From: Actinostola sp. cb2023
Taxonomy: Eukaryota > Cnidaria > Anthozoa > Actiniaria > Actinostolidae
DNA: 64,000 nt
Assembly (NCBI GenBank): GCA_033675265.1
Contig: JAUJYZ010001561.1
Location: 1 to 64,000 of the forward strand
Direction of reading: 5' to 3'
How positions within the stretch are numbered: the first letter of the stretch is position 1; each line of letters starts with the position of its first letter. The translations under genes were made by a program, and so were the position numbers. Below are positions 13,601 through 28,600 of the stretch, in pieces. The notes below the pieces were generated by a model that searched no databases, was not told the origin of the DNA, and saw only the letters and a program-made list of their open reading frames with translations.

Positions 13601-16600
13601 TTGTAAGGTCTGATTGGAGTGTCATTCTAAGGAACGTGCCGTGCTATTTGTGTTTTATCAGTAACTGTCTTGTAAGGTTTGATTGGAGTGTCATTCTAAG
13701 GAACGTGCCGTGATATTGATGTTTCATCAGTAACTGTCTTGTAAGGTCTGATTGGAGTGTCATTCTAAGGAACGTGCCGTGATATTGATGTTTCATCAGT
13801 AACTGTCTTGTAAGGTCTGATTGGAGTGTCATTCTAAGGAACGTGCCGTGATATTGATGTTTCATCAGTAACTGTCTTGTAAGGTCTGATTGGAGTGCCA
13901 TTCTAAGGAACGTGCCGTGATGTTGATGTTTCATCAGTAACTGTCTTGTAAGGTCTGATTGGAGTGTCATTCTAAGGAACGTGCCGTGATATTTGTGTTT
14001 TATCAGTAACTGTCTTGTAAGGTCTGATTGGAGTGTCATTCTAAGGAACGTGCCGTGATATTGATGTTTCATCAGTAACTGTCTTGTAAGGTCTGATTGG
14101 AGTGTCATTCTAAGGAACGTGCCGTGATATTTGTGTTTTATCAGTACCTGTCTTGTAAGGTCTGATTGGAGTGTCATTCTAAGGAACGTGCCGTGATATT
14201 TGTGTTTTATCAATAACTGTCTTGTAAGGTCTGATTGGAGTGTCATTCTAAGGAACGTGCCGTGATATTGATGTTTCATCAGTAACTGTCTTGTAAGGTC
14301 TGATTGGAGTGTCATTCTAAGGAACGTGCCGTGTTATTTGTGTTTTATCAGTAACTGTCTTGTAAGGTCTGATTGGAGTGTCATTCTAAGGAACGTGCCG
14401 TGATATTTGTGTTTTATCAGTAACTGTCTTGTAAGGTCTGATTGGAGTGTCATTCTAAGGAAACGTGCCGTGATATTTGTGTTTTATCAGTAACTGTCTT
14501 GTAAGGTCTGATTGGAGTGTCATTCTAAGGAACGTGCCGTGCTATTTGTGTTTTATCAGTAACTGTCTTGTAAGGTCTGATTGGAGTGTCATTCTAAGGA
14601 ACGTGCCGTGATATTGATGTTTCATCAGTAACTGTCTTGTAAGGTCTGATTGGAGTGTCATTCTAAGGAACGTGCCGTGTTATTTGTGTTTTATCAGTAA
14701 CTGTCTTGTAAGGTCTGATTGGAGTGTCATTCTAAGGAACGTGCCGTGCTATTTGTGTTTTATCAGTAACTGTCTTGTAAGGTCTGATTGGAGTGTCATT
14801 CTAAGGAACGTGCCGTGATATTGATGTTTCATCAGTAACTGTCTTGTAAGGTCTGATTGGAGTGTCATTCTAAGGAACGTGCCGTGATATTGATGTTTCA
14901 TCAGTAACTGTCTTGTAAGGTCTGATTGGAGTGTCATTCTAAGGAACGTGCCGTGATATTGATGTGTTTCATCAGTAACTGTCTTGTAAGGTCTGAGTGG
15001 AGTGCCATTCTAAGGAACGTGCCGTGATGTTGATGTTTCATCAGTAACTGTCTTGTAAGGTCTGATTGGAGTGTCATTCTAAGGAACGTGCCGTGATATT
15101 TGTGTTTTATCAGTAACTGTCTTGTAAGGTCTGATTGGAGTGTCATTCTAAGGAACGTGCCGTGATATTGATGTTTCATCAGTAACTGTCTTGTAAGGTC
15201 TGATTGGAGTGTCATTCTAAGGAACGTGCCGTGATATTGATGTTTCATCAGTAACTGTCTTGTAAGGTCTGATTGGAGTGTCATTCTAAGGAACGTGCCG
15301 TGATATTGATGTTTCATCAGTAACTGTCTTGTAAGGTCTGATTGGAGTGTCATTCTAAGGAACGTGCCGTGATATTGATGTTTCATCAGTAACTGTCTTG
15401 TAAGGTCTGATTGGAGTGTCATTCTAAGGAACGTGCCGTGATATTGATGTTTCATCAGTAACTGTCTTGTAAGGTCTGATTGGAGTGTCATTCTAAGGAA
15501 CGTGCCGTGTTATTTGTGTTTTATCAGTAACTGTCTTGTAAGGTCTGATTGGAGTGCCATTCTAAGGAACGTGCCGTGCCGTGTTATTTGTGTTTTATCA
15601 GTAACTGTCTTGTAAGGTCTGATTGGAGTGTCATTCTAAGGAACGTGCCGTGATATTGATGTTTCATCAGTAACTGTCTTGTAAGGTCTGATTGGAGTGT
15701 CATTCTAAGGAACGTGCCGTGATATTGATTTTTCATCAGTAACTGTCTTGTAAGGTCTGATTGGAGTGTCATTCTAAGGAACGTGCCGTGATATTGATTT
15801 TTCATCAGTAACTGTCTTGTAAGGTCTGATTGGAGTGTCATTTTAAGGAACGTGCCGTGATATTGATGTTTCATCAGTAACTGTCTTGTAAGGTCTGAAT
15901 GGAGTGTCATTCTAAGGAACGTGCCGTGATTTCGATTTTTCATCAGTAACTGTCTTGTAAGGTCTGATTGGAGTGTCATTCTAAGGAACGTGCCGTGATA
16001 TTTGTGTTTTATCAGTAACTGTCTTGTAAGGTCTGATTGGAGTGTCATTCTAAGGAACGTGCCGTGATATTTGTGTTTTATCAGTAACTGTCTTGTAAGG
16101 TCTGATTGGAGTGTCATTCTAAGGAACGTGCCGTGCTATTTGTGTTTTATCAGTAACTGTCTTGTAAGGTCTGATTGGAGTGTCATTCTAAGGAACGTGC
16201 CGTGATATTGATGTTTCATCAGTAACTGTCTTGTAAGGTCTGATTGGAGTGTCATTCTAAGGAACGTGCCGTACTATTTGTGTTTTTATCAGTAACTGTC
16301 TTGTAAGGTCTGATTGGAGTGTCATTCTAAGGAACGTGCCGTGATATTGATGTTTCATCAGTAACTGTCTTGTAAGGTCTGATTGGAGTGTCATTCTAAG
16401 GAACGTGCCGTGATATTGATGTTTCATCAGTAACTGTCTTGTAAGGTCTGATTGGAGTGTCATTCTAAGGAACGTGCCGTGATATTGATGTTTCATCAGT
16501 AACTGTCTTGTAAGGTCTGAGTGGAGTGTCATTCTAAGGAACGTGCCGTGATGTTGATGTTTCATCAGTAACTGTCTTGTAAGGTCTGATTGGAGTGTCA

Positions 16601-19600
16601 TTCTAAGGAACGTGCCGTGATATTGATGTTTCATCAGTAACTGTCTTCTTGTAAGGTCTGATTGGAGTGTCATTCTAAGGAACGTGCCGTGATATTGATG
16701 TTTCATCAGTAACTGTCTTGTAAGGTCTGATTGGAGTGTCATTCTAAGGAACGTGCCGTGATATTGATGTTTCATCAGTAACTGTCTTGTAAGGTCTGAT
16801 TGGAGTGTCATTCTAAGGAACGTGCCGTGATATTGATGTTTTTCATCAGTAACTGTCTTGTAAGGTCTGATTGGAGTGTCATTCTAAGGAACGTGCCGTG
16901 TTATTTGTGTTTTATCAGTAACTGTCTTGTAAGGTCTGATTGGAGTGTCATTCTAAGGAACGTGCCGTGCCGTGTTATTTGTGTTTTATCAGTAACTGTC
17001 TTGTAAGGTCTGATTGGAGTGTCATTCTAAGGAACGTGCCGTGATATTGATGTTTCATCAGTAACTGTCTTGTAAGGTCTGATTGGAGTGTCATTCTAAG
17101 GAACGTGCCGTGATATTGATTTTTCATCAGTAACTGTCTTGTAAGGTCTGATTGGAGTGTCATTCTAAGGAACGTTCCGTGATATTGATTTTTCATCAGT
17201 AACTGTCTTGTAAGGTCTGATTGGAGTGTCATTTTAAGGAACGTGCCGTGATATTGATGTTTCATCAGTAACTGTCTTGTAAGGTTTGAATGGAGTGTCA
17301 TTCTAAGGAACGTGCCGTGATTTCGATTTTTCATCAGTAACTGTCTTGTAAGGTCTGATTGGAGTGTCATTCTAAGGAACGTGCCGTGATATTTGTGTTT
17401 TATCAGTAACTGTCTTGTAAGGTCTGATTGGAGTGTCATTCTAAGGAACGTGCCGTGATATTTGTGTTTTATCAGTAACTGTCTTGTAAGGTCTGATTGG
17501 AGTGTCATTCTAAGGAACGTGCCGTGCTATTTGTGTTTTATCAGTAACTGTCTTGTAAGGTCTGATTGGAGTGTCATTCTAAGGAACGTGCCGTGATATT
17601 GATGTTTCATCAGTAACTGTCTTGTAAGGTCTGATTGGAGTGTCATTCTAAGGAACGTGCCGTACTATTTGTGTTTTATCAGTAACTGTCTTGTAAGGTC
17701 TGATTGGAGTGTCATTCTAAGGAACGTGCCGTGATATTGATGTTTCATCAGTAACTGTCTTGTAAGGTCTGATTGGAGTGTCATTCTAAGGAACGTGCCG
17801 TGATATTGATGTTTCATCAGTAACTGTCTTGTAAGGTCTGATTGGAGTGTCATTCTAAGGAACGTGCCGTGATATTGATGTTTCATCAGTAACTGTCTTG
17901 TAAGGTCTGAGTGGAGTGCCATTCTAAGGAACGTGCCGTGATGTTGATGTTTCATCAGTAACTGTCTTGTAAGGTCTGATTGGAGTGTCATTCTAAGGAA
18001 CGTGCCGTGATATTGATGTTTCATCAGTAACTGTCTTGTAAGGTCTGATTGGAGTGTCATTCTAAGGAACGTGCCGTGATATTGATTTTTCATCAGTAAC
18101 TGTCTTGTAAGGTCTGATTGGAGTGTCATTCTAAGGAACGTGCCGTGATATTGATTTTTCAACAGTAACTGTCTTGTAAGGTCTGATTGGAGTGTCATTT
18201 TAAGGAACGTGCCGTGATATTGATGTTTCATCAGTAACTGTCTTGTAAGGTCTGATTGGAGTGTCATTCTAAGGAACGTGCCGTGATTTCGATTTTTCAT
18301 CAGTAACTGTCTTGTAAGGTCTGATTGGAGTGTCATTTTAAGGAACGTGCCGTGATATTGATGTTTCATCAGTAACTGTCTTGTAAGGTCTGATTGGAGT
18401 GTCATTTTAAGGAACGTGCCGTGATATTGATGTTTCATCAGTAACTGTCTTGTAAGGTCTGATTGGAGTGTCATTTTCAGGAACGTGCCGTGATATTGAT
18501 GTTTCATCAGTAACTGTCTTGTAAGGTCTGATTGGAGTGTCATTTTAAGGAACGTGCCGTGATATTGATGTTTCATCAGTAACTGTCTTGTAAGGTCTGA
18601 TTGGAGTGTCATTTAAGGAACGTGCCGTGATATTGATGTTTCATCAGTAACTGTCTTGTAAGGTCTGATTGGAGTGTCATTTTAAGGAACGTGCCGTGAT
18701 ATTGATGTTTCATCAGTAACTGTCTTGTAAGGTCTGATTGGAGTGTCATTTTAAGGAACGTGCCGTGATATTGATGTTTCATCAGTAACTGTCTTGTAAG
18801 GTCTGATTGGAGTGTCATTTTAAGGAACGTGCCGTGATATTGATGTTTCATCAGTAACTGTCTTGTAAGGTCTGAATGGAGTGTCATTCTAAGGAACGTG
18901 CCGTGATTTCGATTTTTCATCAGTAACTGTCTTGTAAGGTCTGATTGGAGTGTCATTTTAAGGAACGTGCCGTGATATTGATGTTTCATCAGTAACTGTC
19001 TTGTAAGGTCTGATTGGAGTGTCATTTTAAGGAACGTGCCGTGATATTGATGTTTCATCAGTAACTGTCTTGTAAGGTCTGATTGGAGTGTCATTTTAAG
19101 GAACGTGCCGTGATATTGATGTTTCATCAGTAACTGTCTTGTAAGGTCTGATTGGAGTGTCATTTTAAGGAACGTGCCGTGATATTGATGTTTCATCAGT
19201 AACTGTCTTGTAAGGTCTGATTGGAGTGTCATTTTAAGGAACGTGCCGTGATATTGATGTTTCATCAGTAACTGTCTTGTAAGGTCTGATTGGAGTGTCA
19301 TTTTAAGGAACGTGCCGTGATATTGATGTTTCATCAGTAACTGTCTTGTAAGGTCTGATTGGAGTGTCATTTTAAGGAACGTGCCGTGATATTGATGTTT
19401 CATCAGTAACTGTCTTGTAAGGTCTGATTGGAGTGTCATTTTAAGGAACGTGCCGTGATATTTGTGTGTTTTATCAGTACCTGTCTTGTAAGGTCTGATT
19501 GGAGTGTCATTCTAAGGAACGTGCCGTGATATTTGTGTTTCATCAGTAACTGTCTTGTAAGGTCTGATTGGAGTGTCATTCTAAGGAACGTGCCGTGATA

Positions 19601-22600
19601 TTTGTGTTTTATCAGTACCTGTCTTGTAAGGTCTGATTGGAGTGTCATTCTAAGGAACGTGCCGTGATATTTGTGTTTTATCAGTAACTGTCTTGTAAGG
19701 TCTGATTGGAGTGTCATTCTAAGGAATGAGCCGTGATATTTGTGTTTCATCAGTAACTGTCTTGTAAGGTCTGATTGGAGTGTCATTCTAAGGAACGTGC
19801 CGTGCTATTTGTGTTTTATCAGTAACTGTCTTGTAAGGTTTGATTGGAGTGTCATTCTAAGGAACGTGCCGTGATATTGATGTTTCATCAGTAACTGTCT
19901 TGTAAGGTCTGATTGGAGTGTCATTCTAAGGAACGTGCCGTGATATTGATGTTTCATCAGTAACTGTCTTGTAAGGTCTGATTGGAGTGTCATTCTAAGG
20001 AACGTGCCGTGATATTGATGTTTCATCAGTAACTGTCTTGTAAGGTCTGATTGGAGTGCCATTCTAAGGAACGTGCCGTGATGTTGATGTTTCATCAGTA
20101 ACTGTCTTGTAAGGTCTGATTGGAGTGTCATTCTAAGGAACGTGCCGTGATATTTGTGTTTTTTATCAGTAACTGTCTTGTAAGGTCTGATTGGAGTGTC
20201 ATTCTAAGGAACGTGCCGTGATATTGATGTTTCATCAGTAACTAGCTTGTAAGGTCTGATTGGAGTGTCATTCTAAGGAACGTGCCGTGATATTTGTGTT
20301 TTATCAGTACCTGTCTTGTAAGGTCTGATTGGAGTGTCATTCTAAGGAACGTGCCGTGATATTTGTGTTTTATCAATAACTGTCTTGTAAGGTCTGATTG
20401 GAGTGTCATTCTAAGGAACGTGCCGTGATATTGATGTTTCATCAGTAACTGTCTTGTAAGGTCTGATTGGAGTGTCATTCTAAGGAACGTGCCGTGTTAT
20501 TTGTGTTTTATCAGTAACTGTCTTGTAAGGTCTGATTGGAGTGTCATTCTAAGGAACGTGCCGTGATATTTGTGTTTTATCAGTAACTGTCTTGTAAGGT
20601 CTGATTGGAGTGTCATTCTAAGGAATGAGCCGTGATATTTGTGTTTCATCAGTAACTGTCTTGTAAGGTCTGATTGGAGTGTCATTCTAAGGAACGTGCC
20701 GTGCTATTTGTGTTTTATCAGTAACTGTCTTGTAAGGTTTGATTGGAGTGTCATTCTAAGGAACGTGCCGTGATATTGATGTTTCATCAGTAACTGTCTT
20801 GTAAGGTCTGATTGGAGTGTCATTCTAAGGAACGTGCCGTGATATTGATGTTTCATCAGTAACTGTCTTGTAAGGTCTGATTGGAGTGTCATTCTAAGGA
20901 ACGTGCCGTGATATTGATGTTTCATCAGTAACTGTCTTGTAAGGTCTGATTGGAGTGCCATTCTAAGGAACGTGCCGTGATGTTGATGTTTCATCAGTAA
21001 CTGTCTTGTAAGGTCTGATTGGAGTGTCATTCTAAGGAACGTGCCGTGATATTTGTGTTTTATCAGTAACTGTCTTGTAAGGTCTGATTGGAGTGTGATT
21101 CTAAGGAACGTGCCGTGATATTGATGTTTCATCAGTAACTAGCTTGTAAGGTCTGATTGGAGTGTCATTCTAAGGAACGTGCCGTGATATTTGTGTTTTA
21201 TCAGTACCTGTCTTGTAAGGTCTGATTGGAGTGTCATTCTAAGGAACGTGCCGTGATATTTGTGTTTTATCAATAACTGTCTTGTAAGGTCTGATTGGAG
21301 TGTCATTCTAAGGAACGTGCCGTGATATTGATGTTTCATCAGTAACTGTCTTGTAAGGTCTGATTGGAGTGTCATTCTAAGGAACGTGCCGTGTTATTTG
21401 TGTTTTATCAGTAACTGTCTTGTAAGGTCTGATTGGAGTGTCATTCTAAGGAACGTGCCGTGATATTTGTGTTTTATCAGTAACTGTCTTGTAAGGTCTG
21501 ATTGGAGTGTCATTCTAAGGAACGTGCCGTGATATTTGTGTTTTATCAGTAACTGTCTTGTAAGGTCTGATTGGAGTGTCATTCTAAGGAACGTGCCGTG
21601 CTATTTGTGTTTTATCAGTAACTGTCTTGTAAGGTCTGATTGGAGTGTCATTCTAAGGAACGTGCCGTGATATTGATGTTTCATCAGTAACTGTCTTGTA
21701 AGGTCTGATTGGAGTGTCATTCTAAGGAACGTGCCGTGTTATTTGTGTTTTATCAGTAACTGTCTTGTAAGGTCTGATTGGAGTGTCATTCTAAGGAACG
21801 TGCCGTGCTATTTGTGTTTTATCAGTAACTGTCTTGTAAGGTCTGATTGGAGTGTCATTCTAAGGAACGTGCCGTGATATTGATGTTTCATCAGTAACTG
21901 TCTTGTAAGGTCTGATTGGAGTGTCATTCTAAGGAACGTGCCGTGATATTGATGTTTCATCAGTAACTGTCTTGTAAGGTCTGATTGGAGTGTCATTCTA
22001 AGGAAAGTGCCGTGATATTGATGTTTCATCAGTAACTGTCTTGTAAGGTCTGAGTGGAGTGCCATTCTAAGGAACGTGCCGTGATGTTGATGTTTCATCA
22101 GTAACTGTCTTGTAAGGTCTGATTGGAGTGTCATTCTAAGGAACGTGCCGTGATATTTGTGTTTTATCAGTAACTGTCTTGTAAGGTCTGATTGGAGTGT
22201 CATTCTAAGGAACGTGCCGTGATATTGATGTTTCATCAGTAACTGTCTTGTAAGGTCTGATTGGAGTGTCATTCTAAGGAACGTGCCGTGATATTGATGT
22301 TTCATCAGTAACTGTCTTGTAAGGTCTGATTGGAGTGTCATTCTAAGGAACGTGCCGTGATATTGATGTTTCATCAGTAACTGTCTTGTAAGGTCTGATT
22401 GGAGTGTCATTCTAAGGAACGTGCCGTGATATTGATGTTTCATCAGTAACTGTCTTGTAAGGTCTGATTGGAGTGTCATTCTAAGGAACGTGCCGTGATA
22501 TTGATGTTTCATCAGTAACTGTCTTGTAAGGTCTGATTGGAGTGTCATTCTAAGGAACGTGCCGTGTTATTTGTGTTTTATCAGTAACTGTCTTGTAAGG

Positions 22601-25600
22601 TCTGATTGGAGTGTCATTCTAAGGAACGTGCCGTGTTATTTGTGTTTTATCAGTAACTGTCTTGTAAGGTCTGATTGGAGTGTCATTCTAAGGAACGTGC
22701 CGTGATATTGATATTTCATCAGTAACTGTCTTGTAAGGTCTGATTGGAGTGTCATTCTAAGGAACGTGCCGTGATATTGATTTTTCATCAGTAACTGTCT
22801 TGTAAGGTCTGATTGGAGTGTCATTCTAAGGAACGTGCCGTGATATTGATTTTTCATCAGTAACTGTCTTGTAAGGTCTGATTGGAGTGTCATTTTAAGG
22901 AACGTGCCGTGATATTGATGTTTCATCAGTAACTGTCTTGTAAGGTCTGAATGGAGTGTCATTCTAAGGAACGTGCCGTGATTTCGATTTTTCATCAGTA
23001 ACTGTCTTGTAAGGTCTGATTGGAGTGTCATTTTAAGGAACGTGCCGTGATATTGATGTTTCATCAGTAACTGTCTTGTAAGGTCTGATTGGAGTGTCAT
23101 TTTAAGGAACGTGCCGTGATATTGATTTTTCATCAGTAACTGTCTTGTAAGGTCTGATTGGAGTGTCATTCTAAGGAACGTGCCGTGATATTGATTTTTC
23201 ATCAGTAACTGTCTTGTAAGGTCTGATTGGAGTGTCATTTTAAGGAACGTGCCGTGATATTGATGTTTCATCAGTAACTGTCTTGTAAGGTCTGAATGGA
23301 GTGTCATTCTAAGGAACGTGCCGTGATTTCGATTTTTCATCAGTAACTGTCTTGTAAGGTCTGATTGGAGTGTCATTTTAAGGAACGTGCCGTGATATTG
23401 ATGTTTCATCAGTAACTGTCTTGTAAGGTCTGATTGGAGTGTCATTTTAAGGAACGTGCCGTGATATTGATGTTTCATCAGTAACTGTCTTGTAAGGTCT
23501 GATTGGAGTGTCATTTTAAGGAACGTGCCGTGATATTGATGTTTCATCAGTAACTGTCTTGTCAGGTCTGATTGGAGTGTCATTCTAAGGAACGTGCCGT
23601 GATATTGATGTTTCATCAGTAACTGTCTTGTAAGGTCTGATTGGAGTGTCATTCTAAGGAACGTGCCGTGATATTGATTTTTCATCAGTAACTGTCTTGT
23701 AAGGTCTGATTGGAGTGTCATTCTAAGGAACGTGCCGTGATATTGATTTTTCAACAGTAACTGTCTTGTAAGGTCTGATTGGAGTGTCATTTTAAGGAAC
23801 GTGCCGTGATATTGATGTTTCATCAGTAACTGTCTTGTAAGGTCTGAATGGAGTGTCATTCTAAGGAACGTGCCGTGATTTCGATTTTTCATCAGTAACT
23901 GTCTTGTAAGGTCTGATTGGAGTGTCATTTTAAGGAACGTGCCGTGATATTGATGTTTCATCAGTAACTGTCTTGTAAGGTCTGATTGGAGTGTCATTTT
24001 AAGGAACGTGCCGTGATATTGATGTTTCATCAGTAACTGTCTTGTAAGGTCTGATTGGAGTGTCATTTTCAGGAACGTGCCGTGATATTGATGTTTCATC
24101 AGTAACTGTCTTGTAAGGTCTGATTGGAGTGTCATTTTAAGGAACGTGCCGTGATATTGATGTTTCATCAGTAACTGTCTTGTAAGGTCTGATTGGAGTG
24201 TCATTTTAAGGAACGTGCCGTGATATTGATGTTTCATCAGTAACTGTCTTGTAAGGTCTGATTGGAGTGTCATTTTAAGGAACGTGCCGTGATATTGATG
24301 TTTCATCAGTAACTGTCTTGTAAGGTCTGATTGGAGTGTCATTTTAAGGAACGTGCCGTGATATTGATGTTTCATCAGTAACTGTCTTGTAAGGTCTGAT
24401 TGGAGTGTCATTTTAAGGAACGTGCCGTGATATTGATGTTTCATCAGTAACTGTCTTGTAAGGTCTGAATGGAGTGTCATTCTAAGGAACGTGCCGTGAT
24501 TTCGATTTTTCATCAGTAACTGTCTTGTAAGGTCTGATTGGAGTGTCATTTTAAGGAACGTGCCGTGATATTGATGTTTCATCAGTAACTGTCTTGTAAG
24601 GTCTGATTGGAGTGTCATTTTAAGGAACGTGCCGTGATATTGATGTTTCATCAGTAACTGTCTTGTAAGGTCTGATTGGAGTGTCATTTTAAGGAACGTG
24701 CCGTGATATTGATGTTTCATCAGTAACTGTCTTGTAAGGTCTGATTGGAGTGTCATTTTAAGGAACGTGCCGTGATATTGATGTTTCATCAGTAACTGTC
24801 TTGTAAGGTCTGATTGGAGTGTCATTTTAAGGAACGTGCCGTGATATGATGATGTTTCATCAGTAACTGTCTTGTAAGGTCTGATTGGAGTGTCATTTTA
24901 AGGAACGTGCCGTGATATTGATGTTTCATCAGTAACTGTCTTGTAAGGTCTGATTGGAGTGTCATTTTAAGGAACGTGCCGTGATATTGATGTTTCATCA
25001 GTAACTGTCTTGTAAGGTCTGATTGGAGTGTCATTTTAAGGAACGTGCCGTGATATTTGTGTTTTATCAGTACCTGTCTTGTAAGGTCTGATTGGAGTGT
25101 CATTCTAAGGAACGTGCCGTGATATTTGTGTTTCATCAGTAACTGTCTTGTAAGGTCTGATTGGAGTGTCATTCTAAGGAACGTGCCGTGATATTTGTGT
25201 TTTATCAGTACCTGTCTTGTAAGGTCTGATTGGAGTGTCATTCTAAGGAACGTGCCGTGATATTTGTGTTTTATCAGTAACTGTCTTGTAAGGTCTGATT
25301 GGAGTGTCATTCTAAGGAATGAGCCGTGATATTTGTGTTTCATCAGTAACTGTCTTGTAAGGTCTGATTGGAGTGTCATTCTAAGGAACGTGCCGTGCTA
25401 TTTGTGTTTTATCAGTAACTGTCTTGTAAGGTTTGATTGGAGTGTCATTCTAAGGAACGTGCGTGATATTGATGTTTCATCAGTAACTGTCTTGTAAGGT
25501 CTGATTGGAGTGTCATTCTAAGGAACGTGCCGTGATATTGATGTTTCATCAGTAACTGTCTTGTAAGGTCTGATTGGAGTGTCATTCTAAGGAACGTGCC

Positions 25601-28600
25601 GTGATATTGATGTTTCATCAGTAACTGTCTTGTAAGGTCTGATTGGAGTGCCATTCTAAGGAACGTGCCGTGATGTTGATGTTTCATCAGTAACTGTCTT
25701 GTAAGGTCTGATTGGAGTGTCATTCTAAGGAACGTGCCGTGATATTTGTGTTTTATCAGTAACTGTCTTGTAAGGTCTGATTGGAGTGTCATTCTAAGGA
25801 ACGTGCCGTGATATTGATGTTTCATCAGTAACTAGCTTGTAAGGTCTGATTGGAGTGTCATTCTAAGGAACGTGCCGTGATATTTGTGTTTTATCAGTAC
25901 CTGTCTTGTAAGGTCTGATTGGAGTGTCATTCTAAGGAACGTGCCGTGATATTTGTGTTTTATCAATAACTGTCTTGTAAGGTCTGATTGGAGTGTCATT
26001 CTAAGGAACGTGCCGTGATATTGATGTTTCATCAGTAACTGTCTTGTAAGGTCTGATTGGAGTGTCATTCTAAGGAACGTGCCGTGTTATTTGTGTTTTA
26101 TCAGTAACTGTCTTGTAAGGTCTGATTGGAGTGTCATTCTAAGGAACGTGCCGTGATATTTGTGTTTTATCAGTAACTGTCTTGTAAGGTCTGATTGGAG
26201 TGTCATTCTAAGGAATGAGCCGTGATATTTGTGTTTCATCAGTAACTGTCTTGTAAGGTCTGATTGGAGTGTCATTCTAAGGAACGTGCCGTGCTATTTG
26301 TGTTTTATCAGTAACTGTCTTGTAAGGTTTGATTGGAGTGTCATTCTAAGGAACGTGCCGTGATATTGATGTTTCATCAGTAACTGTCTTGTAAGGTCTG
26401 ATTGGAGTGTCATTCTAAGGAACGTGCCGTGATATTGATGTTTCATCAGTAACTGTCTTGTAAGTCTGATTGGAGTGTCATTCTAAGGAACGTGCCGTGA
26501 TATTGATGTTTCATCAGTAACTGTCTTGTAAGGTCTGATTGGAGTGCCATTCTAAGGAACGTGCCGTGATGTTGATGTTTCATCAGTAACTGTCTTGTAA
26601 GGTCTGATTGGAGTGTCATTCTAAGGAACGTGCCGTGATATTTGTGTTTTATCAGTAACTGTCTTGTAAGGTCTGATTGGAGTGATTCTAAGGAACGTGC
26701 CGTGATATTGATGTTTCATCAGTAACTAGCTTGTAAGGTCTGATTGGAGTGTCATTCTAAGGAACGTGCCGTGATATTTGTGTTTTATCAGTACCTGTCT
26801 TGTAAGGTCTGATTGGAGTGTCATTCTAAGGAACGTGCCGTGATATTTGTGTTTTATCAATAACTGTCTTGTAAGGTCTGATTGGAGTGTCATTCTAAGG
26901 AACGTGCCGTGATATTGATGTTTCATCAGTAACTGTCTTGTAAGGTCTGATTGGAGTGTCATTCTAAGGAACGTGCCGTGTTATTTGTGTTTTATCAGTA
27001 ACTGTCTTGTAAGGTCTGATTGGAGTGTCATTCTAAGGAACGTGCCGTGATATTTGTGTTTTATCAGTAACTGTCTTGTAAGGTCTGATTGGAGTGTCAT
27101 TCTAAGGAACGTGCCGTGATATTTGTGTTTTATCAGTAACTGTCTTGTAAGGTCTGATTGGAGTGTCATTCTAAGGAACGTGCCGTGCTATTTGTGTTTT
27201 ATCAGTAACTGTCTTGTAAGGTCTGATTGGAGTGTCATTCTAAGGAACGTGCCGTGATATTGATGTTTCATCAGTAACTGTCTTGTAAGGTCTGATTGGA
27301 GTGTCATTCTAAGGAACGTGCCGTGTTATTTGTGTTTTATCAGTAACTGTCTTGTAAGGTCTGATTGGAGTGTCATTCTAAGGAACGTGCCGTGCTATTT
27401 GTGTTTTATCAGTAACTGTCTTGTAAGGTCTGATTGGAGTGTCATTCTAAGGAACGTGCCGTTGATATTGATGTTTCATCAGTAACTGTCTTGTAAGGTC
27501 TGATTGGAGTGTCATTCTAAGGAACGTGCCGTGATATTGATGTTTCATCAGTAACTGTCTTGTAAGGTCTGATTGGAGTGTCATTCTAAGGAACGTGCCG
27601 TGATATTGATGTTTCATCAGTAACTGTCTTGTAAGGTCTGAGTGGAGTGCCATTCTAAGGAACGTGCCGTGATGTTGATGTTTCATCAGTAACTGTCTTG
27701 TAAGGTCTGATTGGAGTGTCATTCTAAGGAACGTGCCGTGATATTTGTGTTTTATCAGTAACTGTCTTGTAAGGTCTGATTGGAGTGTCATTCTAAGGAA
27801 CGTGCCGTGATATTGATGTTTCATCAGTAACTGTCTTGTAAGGTCTGATTGGAGTGTCATTCTAAGGAACGTGCCGTGATATTGATGTTTCATCAGTAAC
27901 TGTCTTGTAAGGTCTGATTGGAGTGTCATTCTAAGGAACGTGCCGTGATATTGATGTTTCATCAGTAACTGTCTTGTAAGGTCTGATTGGAGTGTCATTC
28001 TAAGGAACGTGCCGTGATATTGATGTTTCATCAGTAACTGTCTTGTAAGGTCTGATTGGAGTGTCATTCTAAGGAACGTGCCGTGATATTGATGTTTCAT
28101 CAGTAACTGTCTTGTAAGGTCTGATTGGAGTGTCATTCTAAGGAACGTGCCGTGTTATTTGTGTTTTATCAGTAACTGTCTTGTAAGGTCTGATTGGAGT
28201 GTCATTCTAAGGAACGTGCCGTGTTATTTGTGTTTTATCAGTAACTGTCTTGTAAGGTCTGATTGGAGTGTCATTCTAAGGAACGTGCCGTGATATTGAT
28301 ATTTCATCAGTAACTGTCTTGTAAGGTCTGATTGGAGTGTCATTCTAAGGAACGTGCCGTGATATTGATTTTTCATCAGTAACTGTCTTGTAAGGTCTGA
28401 TTGGAGTGTCATTCTAAGGAACGTGCCGTGATATTGATTTTTCATCAGTAACTGTCTTGTAAGGTCTGGTCTGATTGGAGTGTCATTTTAAGGAACGTGC
28501 CGTGATATTGATGTTTCATCAGTAACTGTCTTGTAAGGTCTGAATGGAGTGTCATTCTAAGGAACGTGCCGTGATTTCGATTTTTCATCAGTAACTGTCT